Assembly: GCA_028554795.2 (NCBI GenBank)
Contig: CM068830.1
Span: forward strand, 111,055,214-111,119,213
Direction of reading: 5' to 3'
Origin: Sinohyriopsis cumingii
Taxonomy: Eukaryota > Mollusca > Bivalvia > Unionida > Unionidae
Length of the DNA: 64,000 nt
In this document: in pieces, positions 38,392 to 47,225 of the stretch
How positions within the stretch are numbered: the first letter of the stretch is position 1
How the letters are laid out: every line of letters begins with the position of its first letter
Notes under the pieces: generated by a model
Database searches by the model: none
Seen by the model: only the letters and a program-made list of their open reading frames with translations
Told to the model about the DNA's origin: nothing
Position numbers and translations under genes: made by a program

Positions 38392-38741
38392 TAAGTTTGA
38401 TGAATATTTTTCTTTTCATCTGAATCATGGGAATCTTCGGAATCTTCGGAATCTTCATCTGAATCATGGAAATTTGTTCTATGTTTCATGTAATATTCAA
38501 GTTCTGATGGTGGTTTTTCTATTTTTGGATTTATGTTCTTTCTGTGTTTATAATATATCATCAAACTTCTGTATCGATCTCCACCTCAATTTTTGCAAAT
38601 CTGATATAATCCTCTAACGCCGTTGTTACAACCAACACAACTTCGTGGACCAACATGAGGATTTTTTTTTTATAAGATAATTATGTTTCTTGCAATATTC
38701 TCCACGACATTTTTTATCACGGTTCCTTGACGCAGCCACAC
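38392..38741 (-). pseudogene. P3 zinc-ribbon gene copy in left terminal repeat
   Basis: Mirror of the copy at 54125-54474. Cys pairs in SCVGCNNGVRG and ICKNCGGDRYRSL, then a basic helix and an acidic Asp/Ser/Glu tail (DSDEDSEDSEDS). Homologous to the 99-aa protein at 44430-44729. The N-terminal part is not in one continuous frame; about one break. Confidence 0.6.
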
Positions 38742-38770
38742 ACAGTTGAATGATATCTTTTTAATTAAGT

Positions 38771-39436
38771 TTACCCAAATATTTTATCAAGACCCACACG
38801 ATATCTTGTTCTTGGATCATGCAAATTTATTGTTATAAATCCATGTGGAGTAGCTTGCGCTCGTGAGAAGAAATTTTTAAATTTAATTATATCCATGTCA
38901 CCACCATACCAAGTTTGATGAATATTTCTAAGTGTGGGTGTGCCTACGCCATTAAACACAACTAAAATATTGCAATTGTCTCTGATCACTTTCGGAATTT
39001 GTGTGTATCGTTGAGTAACATAGATCACGTCTGTATTTTTATGTCTACCTCGGGAAAATATTCTGGCTGGATTTGATTGTTTATCTAGCATCACATCGTC
39101 GTATACAACTAAATTATTAATAAATCCGTCTAAAACATCTACGGATGGTGCTTCATCAATATCGGTTATAAACTCTATAACATCATTACCCTCATCCAGT
39201 AATCGCGCGTTTTCATTGAAATCTTTAAGTACATCATAACATCGTTGATCATCAGCGGATGGTGCTACTAAATACAATTTATCCCATTTCAACCATCTCA
39301 TTATCAGATTAAGTAATAACTGCGTCTTACCCGATCCAGATGGTCCTATGATAATCATTCTGATGGAATTTGGTAACGCAGGGTGGTGTTTAACTGGCTC
39401 TCGTTTTCTTGTCGCTGAGAAATCAATTATATCCAT
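38771..39436 (-). CDS. P3 packaging ATPase (A32-like)
   Basis: 221 aa. Walker A IIGPSGSGKTQLLL (about residues 28-41), Walker B NLVVYDDVML (about 108-117), then DVIYVTQRYTQIPK. It has the same function as the P1 ATPase at 21714-22457 but low sequence similarity, in keeping with a different lineage. Its start lies about 25 bp from the divergent PLA2 gene; the gap contains a TATATATATA run that may serve both. It looks whole. Confidence 0.88.
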   Translation of the reverse strand: MDIIDFSATRKREPVKHHPALPNSIRMIIIGPSGSGKTQLLLNLIMRWLKWDKLYLVAPSADDQRCYDVLKDFNENARLLDEGNDVIEFITDIDEAPSVDVLDGFINNLVVYDDVMLDKQSNPARIFSRGRHKNTDVIYVTQRYTQIPKVIRDNCNILVVFNGVGTPTLRNIHQTWYGGDMDIIKFKNFFSRAQATPHGFITINLHDPRTRYRVGLDKIFG

Positions 39437-39449
39437 ATATATATATTAT

Positions 39450-39899
39450 GTCACGAATTTATATTGCTTACGCTGTAGAGTTAAAACTCCAACTACTGAT
39501 TTAGCTACGGTTACAACAAAAAATAAAAAAATAGCGTATGGTGGAAAATGTTCTGTATGCGGTAGAAAGAAATTTTCGTTTTTACCTAATAAGCGCGGTG
39601 GTGATATTGCTAATTTGATGTCAAAGTTTCCAGGTGCTCCATGGGCTAAATACAGCGGAGAAAAACATCTACCGGGATATAATTATTGCGGTCCTGGTAC
39701 CAGACTTGATATCAGGCTCGATAATGAAGATCAACCAAAACCAGGCGAGGAACCAATAAACGCTATTGATCGAGCTTGTCACGCTCATGATGTAGCTTAT
39801 AAAAGTCAAAGTCTACAAGATAGACATATTGCAGATGTGAAATTAATTCATGCATTAAATTCCATAAAAAATAAAAATATTAGAGAATCTATAAGCTAA
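39450..39899 (+). CDS. P3 phospholipase A2-like protein with N-terminal zinc ribbon
   Basis: About 150 aa; the exact start is unclear. N-terminal YCLRCRVKT...GKCSVCGRKKF forms a four-Cys ribbon; the C-terminal part has the PLA2 calcium loop HLPGYNYCGPGTRLD and the catalytic block IDRACHAHDVAYK with the His-Asp pair. The same combination of motifs occurs in the parvovirus VP1 unique region, which opens endosomal membranes during entry, and in some invertebrate Polinton-like proteins. A virion-linked entry enzyme is the best inference. Confidence 0.82.
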   Translation, partial: VTNLYCLRCRVKTPTTDLATVTTKNKKIAYGGKCSVCGRKKFSFLPNKRGGDIANLMSKFPGAPWAKYSGEKHLPGYNYCGPGTRLDIRLDNEDQPKPGEEPINAIDRACHAHDVAYKSQSLQDRHIADVKLIHALNSIKNKNIRESIS

Positions 39900-39956
39900 T
39901 TGGTTAGTAAGATCCGCGATGAAAGGTAAATTAGCGCTTGGGGCTGGTAATTAATA

Positions 39957-40920
39957 ATGGAATCGATTTATTATTCACCAAGAGGATACTGGAGAGGCAA
40001 AGCAGCAATTGGTAAACTTGCTGATGCAGCAGCGGTTAAACATTCTACTGCTAAAACGTGGTTATCCAAACAAGCAATATGGCAAATTTATCTACCACCA
40101 CCGAAACAAATTCAGTACGCGTATTTCGATGTCAGTGTTCCTAATGAAGTTCATCAAGCTGATATTCTGTTTTTACCGCATGATACTGTGCGTAGAAAAA
40201 CATACAAATACGCGTTAACCGTAGTTGATGTTGCAAGTAGATATAAAGAAGCAGAGAAGCTATCAGCGAAAACATCATCTGAAGTAGCCGATGCGTTTGA
40301 ACGAATTTATCAACGAGGACTCGGACCACATGGTGCGATGGTAACAGCTACTACAGGTTGATCCTGGTAAGGAATGTCTTGGTCCAGTATCATAATTGAT
40401 GAAACAACATAATACCAAAATACGACGAGGTCATACTGCAATTCATCGTGATCAGGCAATTGTTGAGCGATTTAATCGAACACTCGCTGAGCGGTTATTT
40501 GGATATCAATACGCGAGGGAATTTATTCAGGATAAAAGATCTCGTGAATGGGTTGCAAGATTACCAAGCGTGATAGCTGCATTAAATAATGAGATCACAC
40601 GAACAACCAACATAAAACCCATTAATGCAATTACAAAAAAAAATATACCAACACATCGAAAAGATGTTGAAAAACATAAAATATTGGGTGATGTTACAGT
40701 TAGATATTTATATGAGCCTGGTGAACTTGAAGGTGGTAAAGCGAGAGCGACTGATCCTATTTGGAGTGTTACCACACACAAAATATCCACCGTGACAAGA
40801 TCCTCAGGTAGACCTGCAATCTACAGATTAGATTCGGCTGCTCCTCAACGTGAATTTGTACGTGAACAACTACAAATAATCCCCGAGGATACACAACTAC
40901 CGCCAAAATCACTTCAGTGA
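39957..40920 (+). pseudogene. P3 integrase, broken
   Basis: Retroviral-type integrase region: an HTH-like N-terminal part (AAVKHSTAKTWLSKQ), core with VHQADILFLP and YALTVVDVASRYKEA, the Glu block AIVERFNRTLAERLF, and an SH3-like C-terminal part closing with REFVREQLQII. No chromodomain is seen, unlike P1. About one break. Confidence 0.82.
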
Positions 40921-41153
40921 TTTCGATCACTTAACTAGCACCCAAGGCGCTGGCGCCTCTGCGTCGATTACACTCGAGACAGGTCAACATGGTATTTTCT
41001 CGTGTATGACCGCGACTATTATCTTTTCTATCTACGGTAAATTGTCTTGAATCATTACTCGAATACCTCCACAGCATTAAGCAATTGCAACTTGTGCAAT
41101 GATTATTCTGCTGCTGTTTTAACTCAATAATAAATTCAACATCTAGATCAAAG

Positions 41154-42212
41154 TCACGTTTTTTTATCAGATTGTTTGTATCCGATTAATTTTTTTCTTA
41201 TTATATCATCATCGATGGTGTTAAATTTATCAACGATTTCAGGAATTATAATTCTACGTAATAGAGATATTTTTCTGACCCTCGATACCGCTAAATAAAC
41301 TAAATTTGACCACTCGATGCGATCGTCTACAATCCAGACTCGTGTATCAGAAATAGTTAATCCCTGAGACGAGTGGATCGTCATGGCGTATCCCAACACC
41401 CATGGAGATTTGTCAGCGCGTAATGCATCTTCGACCACACTGATATCAACGGCGACAATATCATTTAATACGAGATTCTGTTTTTCAGTCTGTCCTGGAA
41501 TATCAACATTAATATTCTGTTTTCGTGTATCTGATTGTTTATAACACAACGGTATGAGTAATTCTGGATATTTTTCTTTATGCAGCTGAAATAACTGTTG
41601 TTGTAAATCGTCTCTGACTATTTTTCTACCTGCTACGATCAAATCGGTGGGTCTCCATAAATTTAAAAAATCACTCATTGAGGTCTCTGAGATCACTCCA
41701 CGTATTATTTCACACTGAATTTTGTTTGATTGTAATCTGATTAATTTTTTCAACTCCTTTAAATTTGCATCGAGAGCTCTATGATCATCATCTATTTCTT
41801 CGTAAAAATCAACGAAATTTTTTAACCAATCATGTGGAGATGGTCCAACAAAAGGCGGCGGTTGACCATGATCGCCACACATTATTATAGCGGTATTTTT
41901 TGTCAACAACCAATCAAGAAACATTTTTAATGTATCTAATGACACCGTACATATCTCGTCCCAAATAATTATTCTAGGTATATATTTTTCTCCCATTCGT
42001 TCAGGAGTCCATGTATCCCCGCGCCACCGAAAGAAATTATGATACGTGCACGATTGTACTTGCCGCTGTTTCATCTCGTCTGCAAGTGTATGTGTGGGTG
42101 TCAGCACGATCATATCTGAATTTCTAAAAACATTAATTGCTCGAGTCGTTTTGCCGCATCCACCAGGTCCATTGAGATATACTATCTTATATCTATTCAT
42201 TGGATCACTCAA
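41154..42212 (-). CDS. P3 superfamily 1 helicase
   Basis: 352 aa. Walker A LNGPGGCGKTTRAIN (about residues 14-28), motif Ia VLTPTHTLADEM, motif II IIIWDEICTVS, motif III IMCGDHGQPPPF, motif V YAMTIHSSQGLT and motif VI VYLAVSRVRK: an SF1 Pif1/RecD-type arrangement. The gene starts one base from the end of the polymerase gene, so the two form one replication module. Likely unwinds the template during replication. It looks whole. Confidence 0.88.
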   Translation of the reverse strand: MSDPMNRYKIVYLNGPGGCGKTTRAINVFRNSDMIVLTPTHTLADEMKQRQVQSCTYHNFFRWRGDTWTPERMGEKYIPRIIIWDEICTVSLDTLKMFLDWLLTKNTAIIMCGDHGQPPPFVGPSPHDWLKNFVDFYEEIDDDHRALDANLKELKKLIRLQSNKIQCEIIRGVISETSMSDFLNLWRPTDLIVAGRKIVRDDLQQQLFQLHKEKYPELLIPLCYKQSDTRKQNINVDIPGQTEKQNLVLNDIVAVDISVVEDALRADKSPWVLGYAMTIHSSQGLTISDTRVWIVDDRIEWSNLVYLAVSRVRKISLLRRIIIPEIVDKFNTIDDDIIRKKLIGYKQSDKKT

Positions 42213-44393
42213 CTATGGCGCTTTCGACATTTCTGATATTTTATTACCCTTACGATAAAAATCTCTCATTGGAACATCTGCTGATTCTGTATAATTGTGT
42301 AATAATTCTTTTTTTATTCTCCACGAACCCCATCGTTCATCATTACTTGTAAATTTCATAACAGATTCTAAATATTTACTTGCAATATAAAACGAATCTG
42401 TTGCGACTCTGACTGCGGTCTCAGGAAATCTATTGATCATCGATAATAAATTTATGGAAACATAAGCTAACATGGAAGATCTTAGATGAGTATACTGTGG
42501 GGAGACGTCATTTATGTAACTAACGATCGTACCCAATTTTGTTCCGTCGGATAAATAAACACTTTCTCGATTTACAAATATATTTCTCGCTGTTGTATCA
42601 GCGATTATAAAATCGTACTCGGCATCATCTAGAATTAATCGTGCGTGATGTCTTCTATGATCATATGCTCCACCTTGAGTAAATTTACCTATAATTTTTC
42701 TACCGAGATCTTTTGCGGTTTTGAGTATTTTAGGAATATCATCTTCGGAAACATCCTTAAACTCGCTAATAACTTCAGAATCTGACATGGGCAACCAAAC
42801 TTTCGTCTGTGCATGATATGATATAATCGCTTGACTGACCACCAACGATGTCAGTATCGCACAATCTAGCATATATCGTAATAAAACTATAGGTGCCCAA
42901 CGTTTTTCACAAAAATGTCTACCAAACCAAACATAACAAATCTTGTGAAGATTTTCGTTAAACTCGAATGATTCAATACAGGCGAATCCAGTCAGATCAA
43001 AATCAGGTAATGGTCCATTAATTGTCACTCGCGTCATCTCGTTTGTAGGGTGACCAAATCTTTTGAAGTACACAGAACAATCTCCGTATCCTAGAAAACT
43101 TCCTGGATAACATGCAACCATATCAACCGAAATAACATCATTGTAATTATATTTGGTATTCCATAATCCGCCATGTCCGTATTCGACGCAACTTGCGCGT
43201 ACGTCCTCGAGTAAATCAAATCGTGTTGGTTTCCATGATTTTTTTTCTCTAGCAAGATGAGCCGCAACAGATGGAACGGCAAAACAATTAGTTAGTAATT
43301 TGTCAGTATTTTCCGCGTGCTTGCACTCTAAAAAATTCTCCGCGAGATTTTTCATCTCGTCATGGAGGGATTCTGTTCGATATATTTCACCATTTGGTCT
43401 GACAAACTGATCAAATTCACCTTCCTCATTACTTTTAAATAACCATACCGATACAGGATCGGTTTTACTTATTTCGTTAATAAAATCAAACATACTCATA
43501 TCTGGGGGGTAAAATCTAACAGTTCGATCACGTGGAAATATTGTTACTGCGCTAGTCCATGCATGCGCGTTATGATCAATAATATTTATTGGAGCTCCTT
43601 TTGATTTATATTTCGATTCGTACAGTACCTCTCCCGTTATTGTCGCTACGGTTATTGGAAATTTTAATAGTTTTCCTAGTTCATCAACATCTTTTATTGT
43701 AGCACCAGTATCCTTAACTGAATCAGCCCACGAGTTTATTTTTTCACGCCTTAAATCAGTTAATCCATTTCCACGCATCGCATTTGTAAAGTGTTCTATT
43801 ACTCGTTCGGCTACACAATTTAACCTTGAAAATTTCATCGGCGCTAGTTTATCAACGTTGGGTTTTTTATTTATCTCATAGGTTCCATAAATAACCGCTG
43901 TTACAGGATACGCTCGCTCATAATACGGTTTGTCAATACCCGTCAGTAGACCCGGTCTGGAATTTTTACTTAATATGACAGTTTTATTATTGCCAAGGAC
44001 AGGATCATATTTGTCACGGATAATCCAACTACCTGTTTCTGTTAATATAATAAATTTTACTCTGAAGAAATATTTTTGATTGCCCTCGTATTCAGCGATG
44101 TAGTTAATGATAGTTGCCGCTCGCTTGTCGTTCATTGTGGCGTCCGTGATAGCTTCCTTGACGGAGTCGACACTGACTTTGTCAGTGTTGCGTATAATCT
44201 TGAACGTTGACCATGTATGAGATGCACCATCCGTGTAAAATTCCTTCTTAGCGTCGTGAATTTTCGAGATCAAACTTTTATTTTTCGGATCAACCAAATC
44301 TCGCACTGGCAAGTCTGGAGATAATCTGTCGAGGTTGAATTTATATTTAACAGGCCTAGTTTGGGATAATCTCTCAAACTCATTCATATAATT
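42213..44393 (-). CDS. P3 divergent type B DNA polymerase
   Basis: About 726 aa from MNEFERLSQTRPVKYKFN (an upstream in-frame start is also possible). Polymerase motif A VISVDMVACYPGSF, motif B region KIIGKFTQGGAYDHRR, motif C VRVATDSFYIA. I cannot find the three exonuclease motifs by eye in the N-terminal half. It is about half the size of the P1 polymerase and coupled to the SF1 helicase. Protein priming is inferred from the Polinton context. It looks whole. Confidence 0.75.
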   Translation of the reverse strand, partial: NYMNEFERLSQTRPVKYKFNLDRLSPDLPVRDLVDPKNKSLISKIHDAKKEFYTDGASHTWSTFKIIRNTDKVSVDSVKEAITDATMNDKRAATIINYIAEYEGNQKYFFRVKFIILTETGSWIIRDKYDPVLGNNKTVILSKNSRPGLLTGIDKPYYERAYPVTAVIYGTYEINKKPNVDKLAPMKFSRLNCVAERVIEHFTNAMRGNGLTDLRREKINSWADSVKDTGATIKDVDELGKLLKFPITVATITGEVLYESKYKSKGAPINIIDHNAHAWTSAVTIFPRDRTVRFYPPDMSMFDFINEISKTDPVSVWLFKSNEEGEFDQFVRPNGEIYRTESLHDEMKNLAENFLECKHAENTDKLLTNCFAVPSVAAHLAREKKSWKPTRFDLLEDVRASCVEYGHGGLWNTKYNYNDVISVDMVACYPGSFLGYGDCSVYFKRFGHPTNEMTRVTINGPLPDFDLTGFACIESFEFNENLHKICYVWFGRHFCEKRWAPIVLLRYMLDCAILTSLVVSQAIISYHAQTKVWLPMSDSEVISEFKDVSEDDIPKILKTAKDLGRKIIGKFTQGGAYDHRRHHARLILDDAEYDFIIADTTARNIFVNRESVYLSDGTKLGTIVSYINDVSPQYTHLRSSMLAYVSINLLSMINRFPETAVRVATDSFYIASKYLESVMKFTSNDERWGSWRIKKELLHNYTESADVPMRDFYRKGNKISEMSKAP

Positions 44394-44429
44394 AAAACAA
44401 ATATTTGAAATAAAAATTATATATATACA

Positions 44430-44729
44430 ATGTCTCAATGCACATGGTTGATGATCGGCTCAGTAAATCGATGCAACAAATCCTGCAGAAAGGAATTTTG
44501 CTGGATGCACTTACAAAACATACGACGAGGAAGTCTAGGACCAATACCATGTCTGCGGTGTGGTATTGGAGTGCGAGGAAAAATAGGATTATGTGGAAAG
44601 TGCGGTGGAAAACGGTTCAGAGAACTTAAAAGATATTATGACCAAAAAAATAATAATGGTGAAAACGCTATAAAATCCGTGGAGGATTATATATCGAGAT
44701 TTCAGACAAACAATAATTTAAACAAATAA
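44430..44729 (+). CDS. P3 small zinc-ribbon protein
   Basis: 99 aa, MSQCTWLMIGSVNRCNKSCR. Cys pairs at CNKSC / FCWMH and CLRCGIGVRGKIGLCGKCGG; the motif GVRG...C.(K)CGG..(F/Y)R.L is repeated in the terminal-repeat gene copies, so it is an internal paralogue. Divergent from the polymerase gene with a 36-bp gap holding TATATATACA. It may be a DNA-binding regulator; this is a guess. Confidence 0.65.
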   Translation: MSQCTWLMIGSVNRCNKSCRKEFCWMHLQNIRRGSLGPIPCLRCGIGVRGKIGLCGKCGGKRFRELKRYYDQKNNNGENAIKSVEDYISRFQTNNNLNK

Positions 44730-44739
44730 TATTATTATA

Positions 44740-45237
44740 ATGGAGCAAAATAAATTTGTCCCATATCCTGTCATTAAGAATTACGAATCAGATATTAATG
44801 GTATCATTAGACACTGTAAGTTGAAGAGACCAGTTGGTACTGTTTCTAATACTGCATATCTTAGATTTACAGTTGGGAAGAAAAGATATCATTGTCATCG
44901 ATTCACGTATGAGTGTCACAAGGGTTTGATCAAAGACGGTCTTGTTATTGATCATATTGATGGGAATCCTCAGAACAACTCCCTTCACAACCTTCAAGCT
45001 ATATCACGGAGTGAGAATAATATACGTGGTAATACTGGAAGATGTAAGACAGTTTCTAGAAGGGCGGTAAATTCCACAAACACAGAAACTGGCGAAGTAA
45101 TTATATTTCGTTCAATATCTTCTGCTGCTAAATATTTTGATATTCACCCACATTCAGTACAAAGAGTGGCAGAAAATATATATAAAACCGCTTTCTCCAA
45201 AAAATATAAACAGAAAATCACCTTTCAGTATTGTTAA
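44740..45237 (+). CDS. P3 HNH endonuclease with NUMOD-type ends
   Basis: 165 aa. N-terminal NUMOD4-like part (PVIKNYESDINGIIRH), HNH nuclease motif HRFTYECHKG...VIDHIDGNPQNNSLHNLQAIS (about residues 48-90), C-terminal NUMOD1-like DNA-binding part (TGEVIIFRSISSAAKYFDIH). This architecture is known from phage and organelle homing endonucleases. It starts 10 bp after the zinc-ribbon gene. It may be a selfish passenger or help in replication or recombination. It looks whole. Confidence 0.85.
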   Translation: MEQNKFVPYPVIKNYESDINGIIRHCKLKRPVGTVSNTAYLRFTVGKKRYHCHRFTYECHKGLIKDGLVIDHIDGNPQNNSLHNLQAISRSENNIRGNTGRCKTVSRRAVNSTNTETGEVIIFRSISSAAKYFDIHPHSVQRVAENIYKTAFSKKYKQKITFQYC

Positions 45238-45793
45238 CTATCATTACCACCTCGAATTATTTTTTTTAATTTATGTCACAGATTCTTCCCCATACACTAC
45301 TTATTTTTGACTCGTGAAAGGGAGGTAATTTTATGGTCATAATTATCTACGGTTTCTAACTTACAAAAATATGCAGTTCGTGTATTTTTCTGTTCTATTC
45401 GTGAAACATTTAGAAGAACATAGCATATACATTACAGAAAACCGACATTTATATGCCAGCTTACTGAATGTAGAATCCAGCGTCTAGTATGTATCGATCG
45501 TGGCGGGTTAACAGCACAGGGATCCTGCATGTATTTACTGGATTACAGAAATACATGTATATAGTGTTTGGAATTAAAAATCAATTGCATTTTCCTTGTT
45601 TAGAGCAAAATATATTTGTACACGTATGTGTGTGCGTATTTGTGTGCGTATGTGTGGTTACTTTTTTTTATCGAGTAATATTAACAACTAAATACTCCCT
45701 TGACCACGATACAGATTTACGAGTGGGAAATCTCCTAATATATATTTCTCCATAGAACAGACATAGAGAGGATTGAAAATCTCGTATAGTCAT
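45238..45793. other. P3 central non-coding region
   Basis: No supported gene; includes (TG)n-like GTGTGTGCGTATTTGTGTGC near 45625-45650. It separates the replication half from the structural half of P3. Confidence 0.5.
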
Positions 45794-45955
45794 AGGAAGG
45801 ATGAAAACATCTAACAGTTATATTATAGGAAGGATGAAAACATCTAACAGTTATATTATAGGAGGGATGAAAACATCTAACAGTTATATTACAGGAAGGA
45901 TGAAAACATCTAACAGTTATATTATAGGAAGGATGAAAACATCTAACAGTTAGAT
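45794..45955 (+). repeat. 33-bp tandem repeat, five units
   Basis: ATGAAAACATCTAACAGTTA recurs at 45801, 45834, 45867, 45900 and 45933. The period is a multiple of three, and one frame stays open through all five units (MKTSNSYIIGR), but it has no other gene features. Confidence 0.92.
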
Positions 45956-46084
45956 GGCGTGGTATAGTAAATAATCCAGCTTTTATAAATCTAACTTGTA
46001 TGGTGAAAACGTATTTCTTGAATTCAGAATTGTATTGGTTCCTTAGCTATATATTAACTTCCGAAACATATGTTCGTAACAAGA

Positions 46085-46160
46085 TTCGATAGCTCAATCA
46101 GTATGGTATTGGACTGTGACGCTCGCGGTCCAGGATCGAATCCCCATGGCTGACAATTTG
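46085..46160 (+). repeat. tRNA-like sequence, probable SINE head
   Basis: TAGCTCAATCAGTATGG fits a pol III A box and GGATCGAATCCCC a B box, about 45 bp apart. The acceptor and D stems do not pair well, so a working tRNA gene is unlikely. It is most likely the 5' head of a tRNA-derived SINE inserted in the centre of P3. Confidence 0.6.
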
Positions 46161-46400
46161 TCGGTGGTGCGCATAATTGCGATTATTTATAATAATGGGG
46201 GAACCGCAAAACCCCCCGCTCAGCAAAATTCAACCACAAATTGACTGGTAGTTGATACATATTTTCGTATCACCCACTGGATCAATTATTGTGGGTGGGA
46301 TTTTTGCTGAGCGTATATGTTTGTACTGTCCTTGTATATATTCATTTCATTGTATATACACATTTCCTTAATTAAGTTATATGTTTGTGCCGTCCAATGC
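46161..46400 (+). repeat. Probable SINE body with long hairpin
   Basis: CGCTCAGCAAAATTCAACC (about 46218-46236) is complementary, with few mismatches, to GGTGGGATTTTTGCTGAGCG (about 46293-46312), forming a stem of about 28 bp. After it TATATGTTTGTACTGTCC is repeated imperfectly as TATATGTTTGTGCCGTCC, flanking a short TATA-rich segment. Confidence 0.55.
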
Positions 46401-46404
46401 ATAA

Positions 46405-46490
46405 TCTGAGCTCGCTAATACACTCGATAGGGGCTCTTCATTCGAAACATCCCGACGAACTCGCTAAAGACTCGATAGGGGTTCTATAGG
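46405..46490 (+). repeat. Two copies of a 40-50-bp repeat before the structural half
   Basis: GCTCGCTAATACACTCGATAG and AACTCGCTAAAGACTCGATA, each followed by GGGGCTCT or GGGGTTCT. They lie just upstream of the 46529 gene and may be regulatory. Confidence 0.45.
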
Positions 46491-46528
46491 GATAATTTTT
46501 TTTATTTTAAAGATTTATATATTACATA

Positions 46529-46858
46529 ATGAACCATGAAAATATCAATGATGTAATTGTTGCTATTAAAAAATTGAAAAAAGATGGAATTAATATATCC
46601 GATGAACTAAATCCTGAAAAAATAGTTTCTGATTTTGAGATTTTACAAGAACGTAAAAACCAAGGAACACACACACTATCATCTGAATACAAGCTCATGA
46701 AACGGATTCAGGCGGCAATGTTTCAGTCACTAGCTACCGTAGAAGATGATCAGGTGAAGGAGTTCGTTCCTCTCTCTGCCGCCGTAGAAAGAATTAGATC
46801 GCTGTTATCCCACGAGTACGAGGCAAAGAAAACGATTAATACTCGTATAAGACAATAA
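46529..46858 (+). CDS. P3 small protein, unknown
   Basis: 109 aa, MNHENINDVIVAIKKLKKDG. Helical and charged throughout (KIVSDFEILQERKNQ; AAVERIRSLLSHEYEAKK), no Cys or membrane segment. AT-rich start context with TTTATATATTACATA just upstream. No known family. Confidence 0.5.
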   Translation: MNHENINDVIVAIKKLKKDGINISDELNPEKIVSDFEILQERKNQGTHTLSSEYKLMKRIQAAMFQSLATVEDDQVKEFVPLSAAVERIRSLLSHEYEAKKTINTRIRQ

Positions 46859-46867
46859 AGAAAAATT

Positions 46868-46972
46868 ATGTCAGATCATGAAACGATCCAAAGTAACCCC
46901 GTTACTGGTGAAACGATGCAAAGTAATAATGAAAATGAAAGTTTTGGTAACTGGGGTCCCTGTCAACGCTGA
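46868..46972 (+). CDS. P3 34-aa open frame
   Basis: MSDHETIQSNPVTGETMQSN followed by 14 residues and a stop; starts 10 bp after the previous gene. It contains a direct repeat at the DNA level (GAAACGATCCAAAGTAA / GAAACGATGCAAAGTAA), so it may be accidental. Confidence 0.25.
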   Translation: MSDHETIQSNPVTGETMQSNNENESFGNWGPCQR

Positions 46973-47225
46973 CCACGTGTAGTGTAAAATGATCAAATTT
47001 TCAGAAAAAAAAATAAAAACATATTTCTGTATAATTTTTTTTGCAAGGTTGATTAATTTGTACCAAACACACAATCTGATTAATTTGTGCCAGTAATAAA
47101 AAAATATTTTTTTTTTTTTTTTAAGTTGATCGAATTTGAGTCTGATCTCTGTTACAAATGTTCTTCTAACTGTAAAGAAATCCTCGTGTCCGTGTTTAGT
47201 GTATAAAAACCCTCACGTGCTGGTA
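46973..47225. other. P3 convergent 3' region
   Basis: A/T-rich zone between the plus-strand small gene and the minus-strand structural genes, with AATAAA-type words on both strands (for example AATAAAAACAT near 47012). A poly-T tract lies at 47105-47124. No gene. Confidence 0.5.

Larger units (their letters stand above)
38221..38774 (+). repeat. P3 left terminal inverted repeat, 554 bp
   Basis: Matches the reverse complement of 54092-54645 with only a few differences. It ends at the stop codon of the ATPase gene. It contains the terminal hairpin (38221-38369) and a zinc-ribbon gene copy. Confidence 0.95.

Noticed and set aside
46085-46160. Functional tRNA gene
   Set aside because: A and B boxes are present but acceptor, D and T stems do not pair properly and the variable region is wrong, so it is called tRNA-like only.
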